From Phalacrocorax aristotelis (taxonomy: Eukaryota > Chordata > Aves > Suliformes > Phalacrocoracidae): DNA of 64,000 bases. Under the pieces are notes generated by a model. That model searched no databases, was not told where the DNA came from, and saw only the letters and a program-made list of their open reading frames with translations. Positions 1-14,562 of this stretch are shown here, in pieces; positions within the stretch are counted from its first letter, which is position 1; the number at the start of each line of letters is the position of its first letter. The stretch is from contig NC_134287.1 of NCBI RefSeq assembly GCF_949628215.1, positions 22,451,501 to 22,515,500 on the forward strand, written 5' to 3'. The position numbers were made by a program, and so were the translations under genes.

Positions 1-3000
1 TTATTTTTTAACAGACCTTGTCTCCTTTCCACCTGTTTCATGTCCTTCTGCAAAGCGGGCTGCTCTCACGTTATGTTGAGAAAAGTCTCCTTTAAATACC
101 GTATTTTTATGACTGATGATCTCAATACTTCAAAACACACCTCCACGTACATTTGCACAAAAATCATAAAAAAGTGAGGAATAATCGGGACGTTGTAAAA
201 GAAGAATTGGAAACATTGTGGAAAAATTACTTAGGCAGAGCCTGTAAAGCCTCTTTGTACTTTACAGGTGAAGAAGCAAAGTATTTTCTCTAGACTTTTG
301 TCAGCCTGAGGAAAAGTCATTTCCTAGATAGCACACGCGAGGGAAAACCGCGAAAACGGAAAGCGTATTTCAGAGGGTAGTATTCACCGGTTAGCTTAAA
401 AGAAGGGCATCCGACAATTAAAATAAAATAAATTCCTTAAGTAAGGAGATGTTTGCCTCTGGTTGGTATCCAGCGTAACTCCACCGATTTGCTGGAGTCC
501 AGGCAAGATCCAGGGCTTGCTCCCAGTTTTGCAGACGACTGTTGTGTGTGGTGGGGTGAGTCACGAGCAGACCTCGCCTCCGAGCCCCGCTGCTGGGAAA
601 CGGCCTGCGTTTCAGCCAGGGAAATACCCGCATGCGAATAGCCACGAGGAAAGGGACAAAAGGGCTGGCAAATACTTCTGCAGTGGATGACCATGTTGAC
701 TTCTCAGCATATTCCAAAAACATGCTGGGCTCTAGTCACACACCTTGGAAAATGCCTGCCAACGCTGCCAACTAAAAACCATATAAAAATGTATCAGCTA
801 CTTACACAGAATTAGGAATTATTCCCTACGTTTTTTGAAAGTGTGCTGCTCTCCCCTCTTGCAGTATTTTTCTACAGCGTGTAGCTCACCTCCTTGTGGG
901 GCTGTCAGCGAGATTACTACAGGACTTTTCTTTATTTATTTTTAAGGCATATAAATTGCTCCACTAGAAATTAGCCTGAGACCCATGTGCGTCTCACACA
1001 TACACCTCATCACCTCTGCACCTCTTACATTATCAGAACTGTTCTCGTCATTAAGAACACAATCCTTTGGTTATTTCCATTACAAAAAAATATTCAGTTA
1101 TCTACATGGAGCACCCATTTCCCAGTAGAAAACGGGAAATTTTCTATTCAGCAGTAGATGGCTTTTACAACGGGTGGGCAATGGGCAGACACCTGATCTA
1201 TTGACGATGGGGGCAGCTTGCTCACCTCTGGCTGTTTACACCTTATTTTTCACCACAGGGCATCACTGGGCTGCTTAGCAGGGATCCAGCTTTGATGAAC
1301 AAGCCCTTCTACGTTTATGATTTCATGCTATTAACCTGCTCGGCTCAATACAGAAAGAATAAACTCTGTGCTACTTGATTGTGTCTAAGGGAGGATTTCT
1401 GCAAAGACAGATTGTCTTTGTATCCAGACATATGAAATACAAGAATTTCAACAATTAATAGAAGGATTTCTCAAAAATTTTCATCAAATAGACAGCTTCA
1501 GAGAGCTTTGAGGGGGAAAGATACAGTTTATATACCAGGTATATGTGGGAGAGCCCTTAATTAAGCGTTTGAAACCCAGCTGACGACTGTCAGAGGCAGC
1601 CTGAATATGCAAGGATATTTGCAGAGAACGATCACAAATTTTCCCTCAAACCACGTGAGATGAGATGATGACAGGTGATGGGAATTTCATGCATTACCCA
1701 CAGAAAACAGAAGTATTTGCCTTCTGAATTTTAAAAAAACCCAACAAAACAACAAAAAACACACCACACAAAATCTCGGGAAGCTATTTCTCCATAACCT
1801 TGTCTTCCAGCATCCACCCAGGAGTAACTCACCAGCAAACACACGAGCCAATTAATTCTGGACACATTGCAAAAAAAAAGAAATATCAGCCAACAACCTC
1901 CTTCTGGTGACAGATTTCTGCCATTTCGGTGGTATATAAAAAGGACAGCAACGCATACTTTGCTTCTCCAAAGCAATAGAAGGGGCCAACTCATTATACA
2001 TCTTCTCCATCTTCATCCAAAGAGCAGCTGCTTGCCCTGCCCGCTCTGCGCTCAGCACCGGCTGGCCCACGGGCTGCAGCCAACCTGGAGCAGACTCTGC
2101 TCTTCAGCGCCCAAAGGCACACGTGGAACTTGGACTGCTCTTGCAACAAAAGCACCTGTTGCAAGGGAAAGGACGGAAAGGAAAAAAGCAGCATTTATCA
2201 CCTCTGTCTGTTTTACGGAGGGATTCTGAAAACTTATGAGCAACATGGATTATTCTTAGAAAACTTAAAGTTCAAGTCATTATTCATGTTCTTTTATACA
2301 TTTTGTTGAGGCTCATACATATTTTGCAAAGCAGATGAATCTCTGCTCAAGGTTTACCCAGGGGCACAATGATCTCTGCCAGCCAGATACAGATGAGCAC
2401 TCTGAGCATCAATAACACTTACCACGTCAGTTATGACTACAGAAGACAAAGTACTTATTCTAATACGGATCACAATAAAAAGCATAGATCATAAAACTTG
2501 GTCAAGAAATTTGATCACTGAATAAGGCAATAGCTTTGAAATATATCTGCTCCATACACAATCTTAAAATCACCCCCGAGAGAGTTCAGGTTGCAAAATT
2601 GAAAGTCTCTGGTGAGCCCATAAAGATTAACGTGGTAAGCTATGCTAAATGCCATTACGTGCCACCGTGATTGAGTTAAGCAGCGCCGCTAAAATTTGGT
2701 TATGACTAGACCATGGTATAGATGTATGACAATTTTAATTTCAAATTTTGAAAAATAAATTTAAAGCAATTTGCTAAAGACCATTTAACGACACGGGAAA
2801 TTAGTTTCCCAGAATGAACTTATCACTGAGTCCTTTTGTTTATGAATATAGGAACCCAACAAAGCACAAGAGCTCATTGCCTGAGATTTTTGCTACCTTT
2901 GTACAGTGAATTATAAAAGGTTGTGTATAAAATGCTCTGCAATGGCTGCTCTGTGGCGATTGAAACTGCCCAAAATAGTGGTATGGGGGTCTGTGGGTTG

Positions 3001-6000
3001 GGGCTTGCCCCGCCCAGGAGGCCCTCCCTGGTGCCAACCAGCGAGGGCAGGGCAAGGCCAGGGCTCACGGGGAGCAGGCAGGGCTCAGGCTGGGAACGAG
3101 CTCATGGGTAGGGTGCTGGTGGCAACCTCTTTGAAGGCAAAAACATGAGGTTGCTCGTCTTTTGTTCAGTATTTGCTTGAAAAGGTCAGCATTTCCAGCC
3201 TGGCTTTGCACACCTCCGGTCCTTCCACCAACCGCACCGCAGCCGGAGCAGCGTTTAGCATCCCGCACCAAGCTGGTTTCCACCCTGCTAGAGCGCAAAC
3301 TCTCCGAACGAGACTAAACTCAATGAGACGACTGAGAGCGTGCGTGAGGTACCTGAACCTGAAACCCACAGAGATCAGTGCAGAGCCCTCGTTTCAATTA
3401 CAGGAGTGGTTTCAGTGAAGCCAGTAAGAGCCTGCATCGAAATGGGGCCCAGCACCACTCTGAAATGCCATTGCGGGAAGTGTCAGGGAGACCCCTCATA
3501 AGTCAAGTGGTCTCTTGACGGGGCAGCATAAGAGCCATCTTTCACTTACACATTGGTAAAAACCTGAACGCAGCAACAGCAAGGCTGTAACATGGCAGAG
3601 AGGAGCTGAAATGGCAGCGGCAGCCCCCTCCGAGCACCCTGCACACAGCGTGGCCCCAGCCTGAGCTACCCGCGAAGCCCCTTGCGGGCCAAGGCTGGGC
3701 TTGGCGAGAGATGCAGAAAGCAGGGGAGCAGAGGGAGAGGCAGGCAGGAGGGACCAGCTGAGCATCACCCATGCACAGAAGCAGGAAAATAAAAAGGCAG
3801 AAAAAGGGAGAGAGACAAGTGGAGCATGAAAAGGGGTTTGAACTATGAGCAAAGAAACTCTGACCACTTGAGCCCGGCTACGTGGAGGGAACCGGCCCCT
3901 TGTATAAAGAGACCTGCAACACAAAGTCTGACTCCATCTCCAGATTTCTCTTCCTCAGAAAACTAATTTTGGCTAAATGCTGGAGTGACAAGTGTAATAA
4001 AAATAATGCTATAAAATGCATGAAGAATTTCCTTTCCTAAATATCAGATTTTAAAAGCAAATAAACATTAATTCTCTGCTGTCCTGCCAGTGACACTGAT
4101 GTGATTCATGGCTATTCAGCCGCACAAGGCTATGTTCTTTTCTTTGAGAAAAAGAATATAAATCTTCAGATGAGCTATCAAATGGCTTTATGATTAATTC
4201 TGCGTTATCCTTGAATTTAATGCCAATGGGTGGGAGGAAAAGAGGAATATCCCACAGAAGAGGAATGGAACATCAGACAAACTCGGAAACTCCCCAAGGT
4301 TAACCTGAAAGAGCTTCTTTCTCATCCCTCCCACCAAATGTGACACTTCGGGGCTGACGCTGACAGCTCCTCCCGAAGTCCCCCCGGGAACCGAGCCCCG
4401 CCGAGGAACTGCCACGGGCGCTGGAAATCACGGGGAAAACGCTCCCTTTCCGCCTGCTGTGCCCAGGTGCGCTCAGCGCAGCGCCCCTCTGGAAGCCAAA
4501 GCCCCGCTGCTGCCACGTCCTGCAGGGAGGGTTGTTTTACAAAGGCCGTGCAAGCTCAGGCTGTATCTGCCCGGTTCCCGAGAACACCTACAGGTGCCTC
4601 AGGAAAGGCTGAACAGTTCCCTCTTCCGTCGTCTGTGGGAACCAAGTAGGGTTTCCTAATTTGAGCTTCAACAGCGGTGGAAAATTGTTTTTATTTGAGA
4701 TTAGTTTACAATTTAAAAAAAGAAATTAAGGCATGCTTATGTGTCTGATGTAAGCGTGGAATTTAACTGGAAGTGGTAAAAGATTTTATATCAACTCTTA
4801 CTAGCACAGACCACAAATGAGCCACTGTCTGCTCCGGCCTCACGAGGTTCACCTCGCTCCCATCACTAGGTTGTACCGTGTTAAAAAGCACCGTGTCAAG
4901 TAAATTGGATCAATAGCACTGACGATATGTGACTGCCTGGTAAAATACACCAATAATTTTATTTTTTAAAGTTCTTGTGAAAAGGCACTGACCAGTGTGA
5001 AATCCATGTTTAATAGGAACAAAGGGGCCAAGGGCAGCCCTGTCCCCAAGGGGCCCTGGGGCAGGGATGGCCCAGCCTCCAGCTGCGCATGGGAGATGTC
5101 TCTCCACTGAGTGGGCTGCTGTGGCTACCAATTAACATGAGGATGGGGATTTTGTTTTTCATGTTGTCACCTCTACGTTTGCAGCTGGATAGAGGCTGCC
5201 AAGCCCTCCACCGAGCCAAGAAGCTGTCGGATCATGTTAAGGAGTATTGAACGCTACTGACAGGTTGCGAATGAATATTCATGGCCATTATTCTGCAGTC
5301 TGCACCCTGTATAGGCATTATCTACAAAAAAAAAAAGAAAGAAAAAAACCCCTGAACTGATTTCTCAAGCTCGAGTCACAAAATTTTGTCAAAATAAAAT
5401 GTGGTTAAAAATAACCGAGGTGGTAGACTGTGCTGACCTCGGCACAGATTGCTGCTTCCTCGGGCATCTCTGGTCTCCAGCAGTGTAAATCACCCGAGTT
5501 CCCCAGGGACGAGCTACAGGTGGGCGTCGCAGGCGTAGCTGTTCCGCTAGAAGAAGCAGTTCCGCATCTCTGGCTTTGCAGAGAAGAGGAGTGCTCGAGG
5601 CCCCCTCTGCTCGGTTTCACAGCAGGAGGAGCAGCCAACCCCCCGGGGATACCGCCACAGCTCCCAGACCTACGACCCCAGCGAGCTCTTAAGAAACTTC
5701 TGGGAATTTGCTCAGAAAGTTCAGGCTTTTTATTTCTCATGACTCAGAAACTAACAGAAATCAAGGTCAAAGCATGAATGGCCAAGACTTTCTATGGTTT
5801 AAATTGGCATTTTTTGCTGTCTGGGCTCTGGAGAAGAGACTGAGCAATACAATGGGGTAATCACTGATGCCACAAATTACTTGGAACCAGTCAAAGATCA
5901 AAAAACCAAATAGATCGTGAGGGCATTTAGCGAGTACCAAACAAGTCCAGGTCAATCGGCAGGATGACGGTGGAGGAATCCGCATCTTGCCAAAGACACG

Positions 6001-9000
6001 TTAGTGTAAATTTTGGAAGATTTCTTGCAGTCACGTAAGGATTAGACCTGGGAATCGTTTGTAAGGGTAAGCTCATTTGCTCACTGCGTGGTATTGCTCA
6101 TTACAAGTAAAGTGCTCGGCAGCATGAAAACAGAGCAGAAATCAAACATGAAGGATACCTTAGTATCCTACCTGTTGTAGAATCTTTGTCCCAACCTAAA
6201 TGTATATTTTTCTGAACTAGAGTGGTCTGGGAAAATGCACTCAGTATTTCCCACTACCTCAAAAGAGTTGGGCAGACATAGAAAGTTATCCATGCCAATA
6301 ATCAGTTAACACATGAAAAATCAGAAAGATGGGATAGTTGAAATCAAGAGCAAATAAATAAGAAGGTATCCTGTTGAGATCGATGGAATTACAAAGAGAA
6401 GAGTAAGAGGCATTAAACATGACACTTGGTCTATCTTGCTATATATAAAACACTAATAATTTCTAACACAAAATTAATTTTACTTTTGACTTATTTTGTT
6501 TTGCTGAAGGAAGAGCCTTCCATGGAGTAAACCACACCATCCTACAAAGACCGCGCTTGAGACATCCATGGAGAAGGACCTGGCGGAAGTCATCCCTGTG
6601 AGCCCGCAGGCGATGGTGCCAGGGCTCATGCCGCCCGCCTCCAGCACACCTCCGGTTTCCTGGGTATGGACTTGTCCTGGTCCCATGGTCAGATGCTTTG
6701 GAGCAGGGAACTGCTGAGGGCACGGGCTCCACAGGATTGATTAATTAAATCATCACTCCTCCTAGCAATGATAACATCCAAACGCGCTATGTTAGGTTAA
6801 AACAAATAAGGAAGACAGACCCCCACTGACCATGGTAAAATTCAATTATTAACTATTTGGGTTTGTAAGAACTAATCCTAACTAAGAGGTTTTTCTCCAC
6901 AACACCTGAGCTGATGATCAGAAGAGACAGAATAACGTGCAAATACGGGCCATTGCCCAGAACAGCAGTGTCCGCGCTCCAGGGGTGGCAGGAGCTGGAA
7001 ACGCAGTGGGTTTGGCCCACCCACGCAGATCAAGCAATGGCTACATCTTCCCGTTGATCAACTGGCTACGGTATGAAATGGTAACGACATGGACACTTCT
7101 CCGCAAGTCGGAAACACGTCTTATAAGGCTGGGGTCAATGGACTGGAGCATGACTGTGTTGTGTATGTGTATAAACAAGCGAGAAGAAGGCAGCTTTAAA
7201 GCAGGCCAGAACCGAGCTGAAACAGTCAACGCAAATCTATGCAGCAGTCAAGAAAACTCGCAAGGTCTTTGAATGCAAAAGGGAGAACAAACACGAGAGC
7301 AAAACTCCTGTGTTTTCCAAAAAGAACTTGCCAAGGCCGCTGTCCAACCTAGAAGATTTGGAAACTCAATGTTTAGGAAAGTCCCAAGAGCATCAAAGGC
7401 AAAGAAGAATCACCAAAATGTTCCATTTTCATCAGTTTCCAGCTAGGAGGTGTCAGCAACACATCTGCCATATCTTCCCCACCCACTGGGAGGGGAGGAA
7501 GCTTCAGCTCCATAAAAGACCTGGCTCTTTAAATTCTATTTGTGCTTTCGAAAAATTTCCACCAAAGTTTAAATAAAAGAGAAGAGGAGAGAAGATGTGG
7601 CTGGTATCCTGAGGGAGTGACACACAGGAAGAGCAGAGAGCGCCTTGCGTAAAAAATAGCTCAAATTTTCCATGGCGGTGGTCAAACAGCAATGGTATCA
7701 GCGACCGCCTGCTTTTCCTTGACATTTGACAGATCAAACACACCAGGAGGTGGAGGCTTACTGGAGAAGGCACGCACATGGATAGCGGTGGGAAGGGGCT
7801 ACGCTGTCCTTCAGGGTTTCAGGCAAAATCCTGCCACACACTCTATCCATTCCTTTGAAAATTATTCTCTTTTAGACAAAAGAAAGTGAAATAGAAATTA
7901 GTGACTGTGCTACAAACCGCTAGCACATGGATTAGAATTACTTAAAACATCATTCAGTTATGCCGTAATGTTTATTCCATTTTGCTTATGATATAATTTT
8001 TCTATCTATTACAGTCACAGAAATAAATGATTTAATTTCTCCAGCCTGCACTCCAGATAAAGCATTGCACTTGGAAGCTATGGAATATATATGTTAATCA
8101 GCTCTGCTGCTGCCCATGCCATTACCAGCCCTATTCATTTGTTTCCTGTTGTCATTCTTGATTACACATTTTTAGAACAGATTACTGTAATAACAGGGGG
8201 CGGGCAGGCAGTTCCCCTGCTACGAGTGTCCTTGGATCAATCTTCTGATCACAGGTAAAATGTAGTTTGCTAATAAATTACCAGTCTGCTTTACGTTTTC
8301 TGTAGCTTTTCAGTTTTTGCAAAACAATTAATATGAGTGATTCCAAGGAGAGGTAGGTAGAGCTTTGAAAACAACATAAAGAAACAGTACTGAACAGTAA
8401 ACGAAATACAGTGCTGGTACTACCTGAAACAGCAAACCGAGGGATGGGGTGGGTTTTCTGGTTCCCCTAATTCAGGACCCTTGGAAAATAAAACTCCGCT
8501 CAGCCGCAGAGCCAGAGATCTCAAGCGATGTGCTTGTAATGCCAGCCTTTTCCTGCTGCTTTGGTCTGGGACTGTTTGTTTGGGTTGGCGATTTAGTTTG
8601 CTATTGATTTCTTCATGTTTTAAAACCACCCTGAGCAAATTGTCCTCCTGAGCGAGTCTCTTAATACGGAGCTTCGCTGTCCTCTGCGTGTGCGGGTCTG
8701 CATGGACACACGGAGAGGCCAATGTTTTTGGTGAAATGGCTGTTCCTTTCTGGGCTCCTTTTCAGCAAAACTGAAAACGACACTGTATATTGCATGTAAT
8801 ACCAATGAATTACGAACACATGCTCATGTACTATTCATACCACAAGACAGGTAGCTGCCTTCTTTGAAACAGAGTAACTGGGGGCTTTTGATCATGTACA
8901 GCCTGTCAGAATACCACGATAGTCTGTACCTCGCAAGAAAAGTCAACCAGCAACCCTCCCCATCTGCCATTTATGAGTGAGTAGGTACCCCTACAGCTGT

Positions 9001-11024
9001 TAAATTTAATCAGAAAGCCACCGAATAATAATAACGACGAAGACCCACGCGCCGTTGCCCAAAAGCCGTCGTTAATCCCGGATTTCCCTGTTCCTCTTGA
9101 CCAGTCTTCGAAGACCACCTCTTGCCACTTCTGCTGCTGAGCAACTATGCAACTGCTCCCCACGTGAGCAAGGACTTTGGGACCCAAACTGCACATGAAG
9201 CTTCCCCAGAGCCGTGGGGAGCCGGGCTGCAGCCAGACACCCGTTTGCACAGAGCTCGCCTTGGCTTCAGCTGCCTCCCAGCCTTTTCAGCTGTTGCGGC
9301 TGGAGCAATGAGAGACTTAATAGACAGAGGAATGACCCGATGCTTTCCATCAGCTGAAACAAAATGGGATAGGAGCCAGTCACAGCTGATAAATAGAGTA
9401 TAAACTCAGACTCAATAACAAAGAACAGCAAGCAGAAAACCCTGGACAGATAAAGCTGGAATAAGAGAATAGGTTGTTTCATCTTCTCGTTTCATTTATT
9501 CACATCGCAGAAAATTACTCTCTGTCTCAAAACACCCCCTCATACCCCTATTTTCAGAGGTGTGAGTCATGGGGAGAACATCCTTACCTCCTTCTCAGGT
9601 CTACCAACCACTGGGTGAGGTCGAGACCTCCTGACCACAGGCCACCACACAGAGACGGGCGGCTGCTGCAGGTGGGACTGTGGTTGCCCACCTGCCGAGG
9701 GGCTGCGGCACCTCCCGGTGACCAGGGCACGGAGCAGCCTCGGCTCCCCTAACGCCCAGGGGTGTTCTCAGGCACCATCCGGACCTGCCAGGGCTGAGCC
9801 AGGGCAAACGCTGGGACTCTGCATGCTCAAGTCGGCGCTTATCACCCACTGAACAAGGCAGCCCGCTGGATTTACAGTTAAGTGACCCTTAAGGCATGCT
9901 GCAGGGAGGTCTGGACTAATCATCAATCCAGTAAAGACCATGGTGGCAGATATGTACCATGTTTTTATGCAAAGTCCTCATCATCCAAAGCTTTCCAGTT
10001 CACCCAGCATTGCTGCAAGCTCAGCCGAGGAGCCTCCACGAGAGCCTGGCCAGCTCGGAGGAGCACTCCTGGACGCAGCATCTCCCCTCTCCGTTCTACC
10101 TTTTGAGGTTACAGGGTATCTTAAAGGTCTCTCCAAGTGAGATTTGCAGTGACCTCTAAGGTAGAAAATATTTTCTACTCAAATATAAGCAATGCATCCC
10201 GATTTCAGCTGTGCATAGCAGAAGCAACCTGCTGGCAAAGCCCCACGCTGGGAAGAGGGCAGGGCTGGGCGCAGCGGTGGAGCAGGCATCCCATCGAGCT
10301 GCACCTCCTGCAGCTTCTCCTGCAGATCTGCACCAGCCCGTCTCCCTCAAGTCCGCACGCCCCGTGGGGCGAGGACTGCACCATCCCCATGGCAGACTCT
10401 TTACAGTGACCTTACTTTGTAAACGCAGAGATTTCCTTCATTTCACACACAATGCAATAAACCCCCAAGTGTCTGCAAGAACAACCCAGTACCATATTCA
10501 ATAAAGAGCTTTGCTTCAATTAATGACTCACTTTCAATAATTACTTCACTTGTTTTGAATTAGGAACTGTGAATCCACTGATAAATTGACTGATCTGAAA
10601 GATTTATTCCCACCGTAGCTTCTGCAATTTGGTTTTTGTGCAGCAATGCATCTCGGCGAATGACGCCCAGCACCCAGCAGCCCCTGCAGCCAGCGGGGAG
10701 GAGAAGCCCGCTCCCCCGCTCCCCCAGCAACGCAGGGACGCAGCAGAGCAAGGCCTGCTCAAGGCACCAGCTGCCAGACCGCGGTGATGCTCGCCCGCTG
10801 CATCTCCGCTTGTGCCCCCGTCTCGTCTTCCTCGCCATCCCCACAGCCCAGCGCAGGGCAGGGACCGGCACCACGGCACGGGGGCCTGCGGGTGCCCAGC
10901 GTTGCACGGGGGTGAAACACGGTCACGCTCCAAAAATAGTATCTATGTGGCCAAGGTCATGGCCTCTCACATTTTCCAAAGACAAGGGTTAATTATTAAT
11001 ATCTAATTTAGATATTAATCTAAA
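1..11024. other. Gene-free flank, left part
   Basis: I find no recognisable gene, RNA gene or mobile element here. Open frames are short, overlap on opposite strands and show no known motif. Composition alternates between AT-rich stretches and GC-richer patches such as 4360-4520, 9600-9780 and 10640-10900. The stretch at 7960-8330 is listed separately. Confidence 0.6.
7960..8330. promoter_or_regulatory. Candidate conserved non-coding element
   Basis: A repeat-free, balanced-composition stretch containing GATA-like (AGATAA at 8055), homeodomain-like (GTTAATCA near 8093) and TTGATTACAC (near 8158) words, and no open frame of note. The texture resembles conserved elements of vertebrate gene deserts. 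Conservation itself cannot be judged from a single sequence. Confidence 0.25.
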
Positions 11025-11191
11025 CCCTGGCCCAGGATGCCCAGAGAGGTGGTCGATGCCCCATGCCTGGAAACACTCACGGTCAGGGTGGACGGGGCTC
11101 TGCGTGACCTGATCAAGATGCCCCTGCTCATGGCAGGGAATGATGACCCTTAAAACTCCCTTCCAACCCAAACCATTTTACGATTCTATGA
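11025..11191 (+). mobile_element. CR1 LINE, truncated 3' end
   Basis: About 165 bases match the CR1 3' region. The copy starts in the segment encoding the end of the reverse transcriptase frame (GATGCCCAGAGAGGTGGT) and runs through CTTCCAACCCAAACCATTTTA to the short terminal repeat around GATTCTATGAA. It is 5'-truncated, as most CR1 copies are, and carries many substitutions, so it is old. Confidence 0.85.
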
Positions 11192-13783
11192 ATTTCTCAG
11201 CCCATTTCACCCCTGTAAGATCATTCTGACGGATGACCCAGATTCACCTCATCCCGTGGCAGCTATGGGGATGGATGGGAGATGCCTGCCAGTGCTTCCC
11301 ATTGCAAGACTCCACGATCATTATCCAATTCCCTTTTCAAGTGCAATTATTAGAAACAAACTTTTCCGCAATCCATATTTGCCTCTGCTGCTTCGCTACC
11401 TTTCACTGTGGTTCGGTTTTTTTTAAAAAATTCTTTTTGCTTGAAAACAGAAAGCCTTTTAGAGCAGTGTCAGAGCTGCAGTATCTGCACTGGTGCAGGG
11501 GTGTGAAAGCAGTGTGGGGCATGGCCGTGCTGCCAGGGGCTCCGGGAGAGCGGGTGCCTCGCTGCGCCCGTGCTCGGCCCCAGTGGGATTCGGGGCGGCT
11601 GCGAGCAGCCTGGCTAGAGGGCACGGGGCTCAGCATCCTCTGCAATAGCTGCTGCTTGTAGGAGAACCACGCATAAAAATAGTATGAGTGGTTAAACGCT
11701 CAATTTGTCAGTAAGAAGACCTATACTAACTAGATTTAGATTTACATCAATTTAATCATTTGAGATTAGCATGCATTATTAGTGAACGTGTGTTAAGTGC
11801 ATGTCTATAAAGGCATATTTAATCACCTCACTGCAAACTGGAGATTTTTAAACAGCTCAGACTGCTTTCCACACGGTTCCAGGCACTGTAAAGGCACACG
11901 GCTAATGGGTAGATGCCAGAAGTGCTGTAAAGCACTGCTGATGCATTCAAGGACGCCGCTACAGGTGTGGTTTACAGTGAACCCTTCTCTGATCGGCTGG
12001 GTACAATCCTGCTCCATCGGAACAACCTCATTTGAACTGCGCCGTGGTCCAAATTTATAACGAAACTGAGGGTACGTTTCTCAGTTTATTTAATACCTTC
12101 TAAGCAGCACTTTCAGCTGGCCACGAAGGTCTCTGCAGCTCCTGACAGCCGCATTGCAAGCAGTATTTCAGCTCCCCACGGCTTAGCAGGCTGCCTGGTT
12201 GCTATTGCACAGCCGGGGTAATCCCCTGCTCGGTGCCTTCGCCAGGGACGTGCTTTAACACCCCTCCAGGCTCAGCCGGTCCCTGCCGTGCCGTGTGTGT
12301 TGTCCGCCGGTGACTGGGAGCCTCCTTGCGTGGGGATTTCCCGCACCGTTCAATATCAGCACCACATCAGCGAGGCTGATCTCCAATGAAACAGCTTTGC
12401 CCCTAAAGGCATCGGTTGTTACATTAAAAACATGTTATTCCGTATAAGCGGCGTGCACGGCCACACATGTGCACACAAAAGAGCTTTTTAAAAATCTCTT
12501 TTTAAACTTTTCCAGTTCTTAAACCATCCCAACTCTTGTCCGATCTGCTTCTTTGCATTTTCCTTTTTGTCCCCGCCACCCCAGTATTTGCAGGCGATGG
12601 TATTATAAGCCAGCTTCCACGATAGGAGAAATTAAATCCTGACATAGAATATTTCCACGGAGCTTTTTTCAGGTTAAAAGTAAGCAGATTTGGTGTGGAG
12701 AAGCTAATCCTTTCAAGGCATATTTAACTGTCTCCCCAAGGAGCGGATCAAGTGGTGCATATTTCAGAGCTCACCAATCACATTAAAAAACATTTCCTTC
12801 CGCTGCAGACATCCCTAACGCCTCCCTGCATGAAATGGGAGCCTACGCAGGACTTTGGGGCACTTTCCCCCTCCTCAGCGGCGCCGCGGGTGAGCGAAGC
12901 CCGCGGGAGCGGCCGGACGGGGCAGGGGCACAGCCCGGGGTGTGCGTGCGCTGCCCGAAACCCCGCTCTGCCCGCCCAGAGCTGGCAAAGAAAGGCACAA
13001 TTCTGCATTGCCCGTTTAGACCGATCGTTGCTGCGATCAGTTAACCAATCTGCTGAACTATCGAGGGGAAAGACCTTGCAGCCATTCATTTAGTACTCCA
13101 GGCTACGCCGGTTTATTGCCAAGCCGCTTGCCAACTCGTCAGAGACACACAAAGGTTTATCATCTCCGTTTGGGTATTTTCCGCTGGTTTTGCTGAAGGC
13201 AAGGGACGAGCCGCGAGCTTCGCACCCTCGCAGTGCTCTCCTTCGGGAAGGACCTGGCTTTGACCCCGCGGGAAGCAGCCCTCTGTCTCCTGGGCGTCCT
13301 TCATCCCTCTACTGCCTTTTCATTGCGGGGGCACTTTGCCTTGTGCGGGGAGCTTTGTGCCTGGGGGGAAGGGTTGTGCTTTGATTTTCCATTTCCCACA
13401 GGGACTGGAAGGTGACTGAAGGCTTTTTCTTGAACGTTCACTTCTGCTGAACCGAAACGCCTGGCGCCACGCTCAGACAGGCGGGCCTGTGCTTCTTAGC
13501 AGGGTCCCACTGCTGCGGGGTGTCAGGCACCGCTTCTGCTACGGGAGCTGGAAACCAGGCTGAAGGGGGAACCCTCTGGCACTGCTGGGGACCGAAACTG
13601 GCATTTGTTCATAGCTAAGTGTCCTGAGAAAATGATGGGGCTCCGTGGGTGGTAAGGAGAAACAGGGCAGAGTAGGAAACCCATACGCATCTGTGCACTC
13701 ACACCGTGCTCTAGAGGACTTTGCTGTCCGGTAAATGGAAAGGGCACCCAAATTACTCCCAAATACTCTCCAGTTTCTGATAC

Positions 13784-13799
13784 AAAAAAAAAAAAAAAA
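13784..13799. repeat. Poly(A) run, 16 bases
   Basis: A run of 16 A preceded by GATAC and followed by GAAGC. No attached element was recognised. Confidence 0.85.
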
Positions 13800-14532
13800 G
13801 AAGCAGCCTAGTCTTGTTCTCTTTTCTCATTGAACTACATTAAAAGATTAATAAGGAAGATGTGCTCTTCAGGAAGAGGGCATACGGGATTTCTGTTAAG
13901 TCCATAAGCTGAACCAGATCAGCAATGCCAGTGGTAATAAAATATCTTTCTGCGAGCCTCGCAACTGAGATTAAAGCCTTCAAGCAGCCCAAAAGATTAA
14001 GGAAATTACTTCCATAAAGCATACTCTGTTACCCTTTCTGGACTTGGCTTAGCCACACAGTCAATCAGGGAAAAATATCTTCTACTAAGAAAAAAAATTT
14101 TTTACACTGACGGTTCTTTGCAAAAATGAGGATTTTTAGCGATAACAAAATCCAGTTTTCTTTGGCCTGGCTTCTGCAGGACAGCGACTGCAGGCTGGAT
14201 GTTGTAAACCACTTCTCAAACCGCGCAAGCCCAGGGTTAGCTCAAACCCTGCCTCCCAGTTTCTGTGGCAGGGCGGGGGGCCACGTCCCTCTCCAGCATC
14301 TGGGAGCCGACGTTCCGCTCGTTCCACTCGTGCCGCGCTGGGCTGCCCGGCGCCGCGCACGCGTTACGCCACGAACCCTACGCTTTCTAACCAGCTACAT
14401 AGAAGAGCTATTTGTTTTGGCATGAAACAAACCTCATTTAGATTTTGAGTGAAAGAGCTAATGCAAGAAATCTACCCAGAGATGTGCTTCGTCCCCGTCA
14501 CGGCCGCAGGAAGCGAGATGCAGAAAGGTGTC

Positions 14533-14562
14533 GGGGGTGCTCGGGGATGGGGGGGGTTGGGG
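14533..14562 (+). other. G-quadruplex motif in gene-free flank
   Basis: Four G runs of 5, 4, 8 and 4 at 14533-14537, 14543-14546, 14549-14556 and 14559-14562, with loops of 5, 2 and 2 bases. It fits the standard G-quadruplex pattern. No promoter or gene was recognised beside it. Confidence 0.7.
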
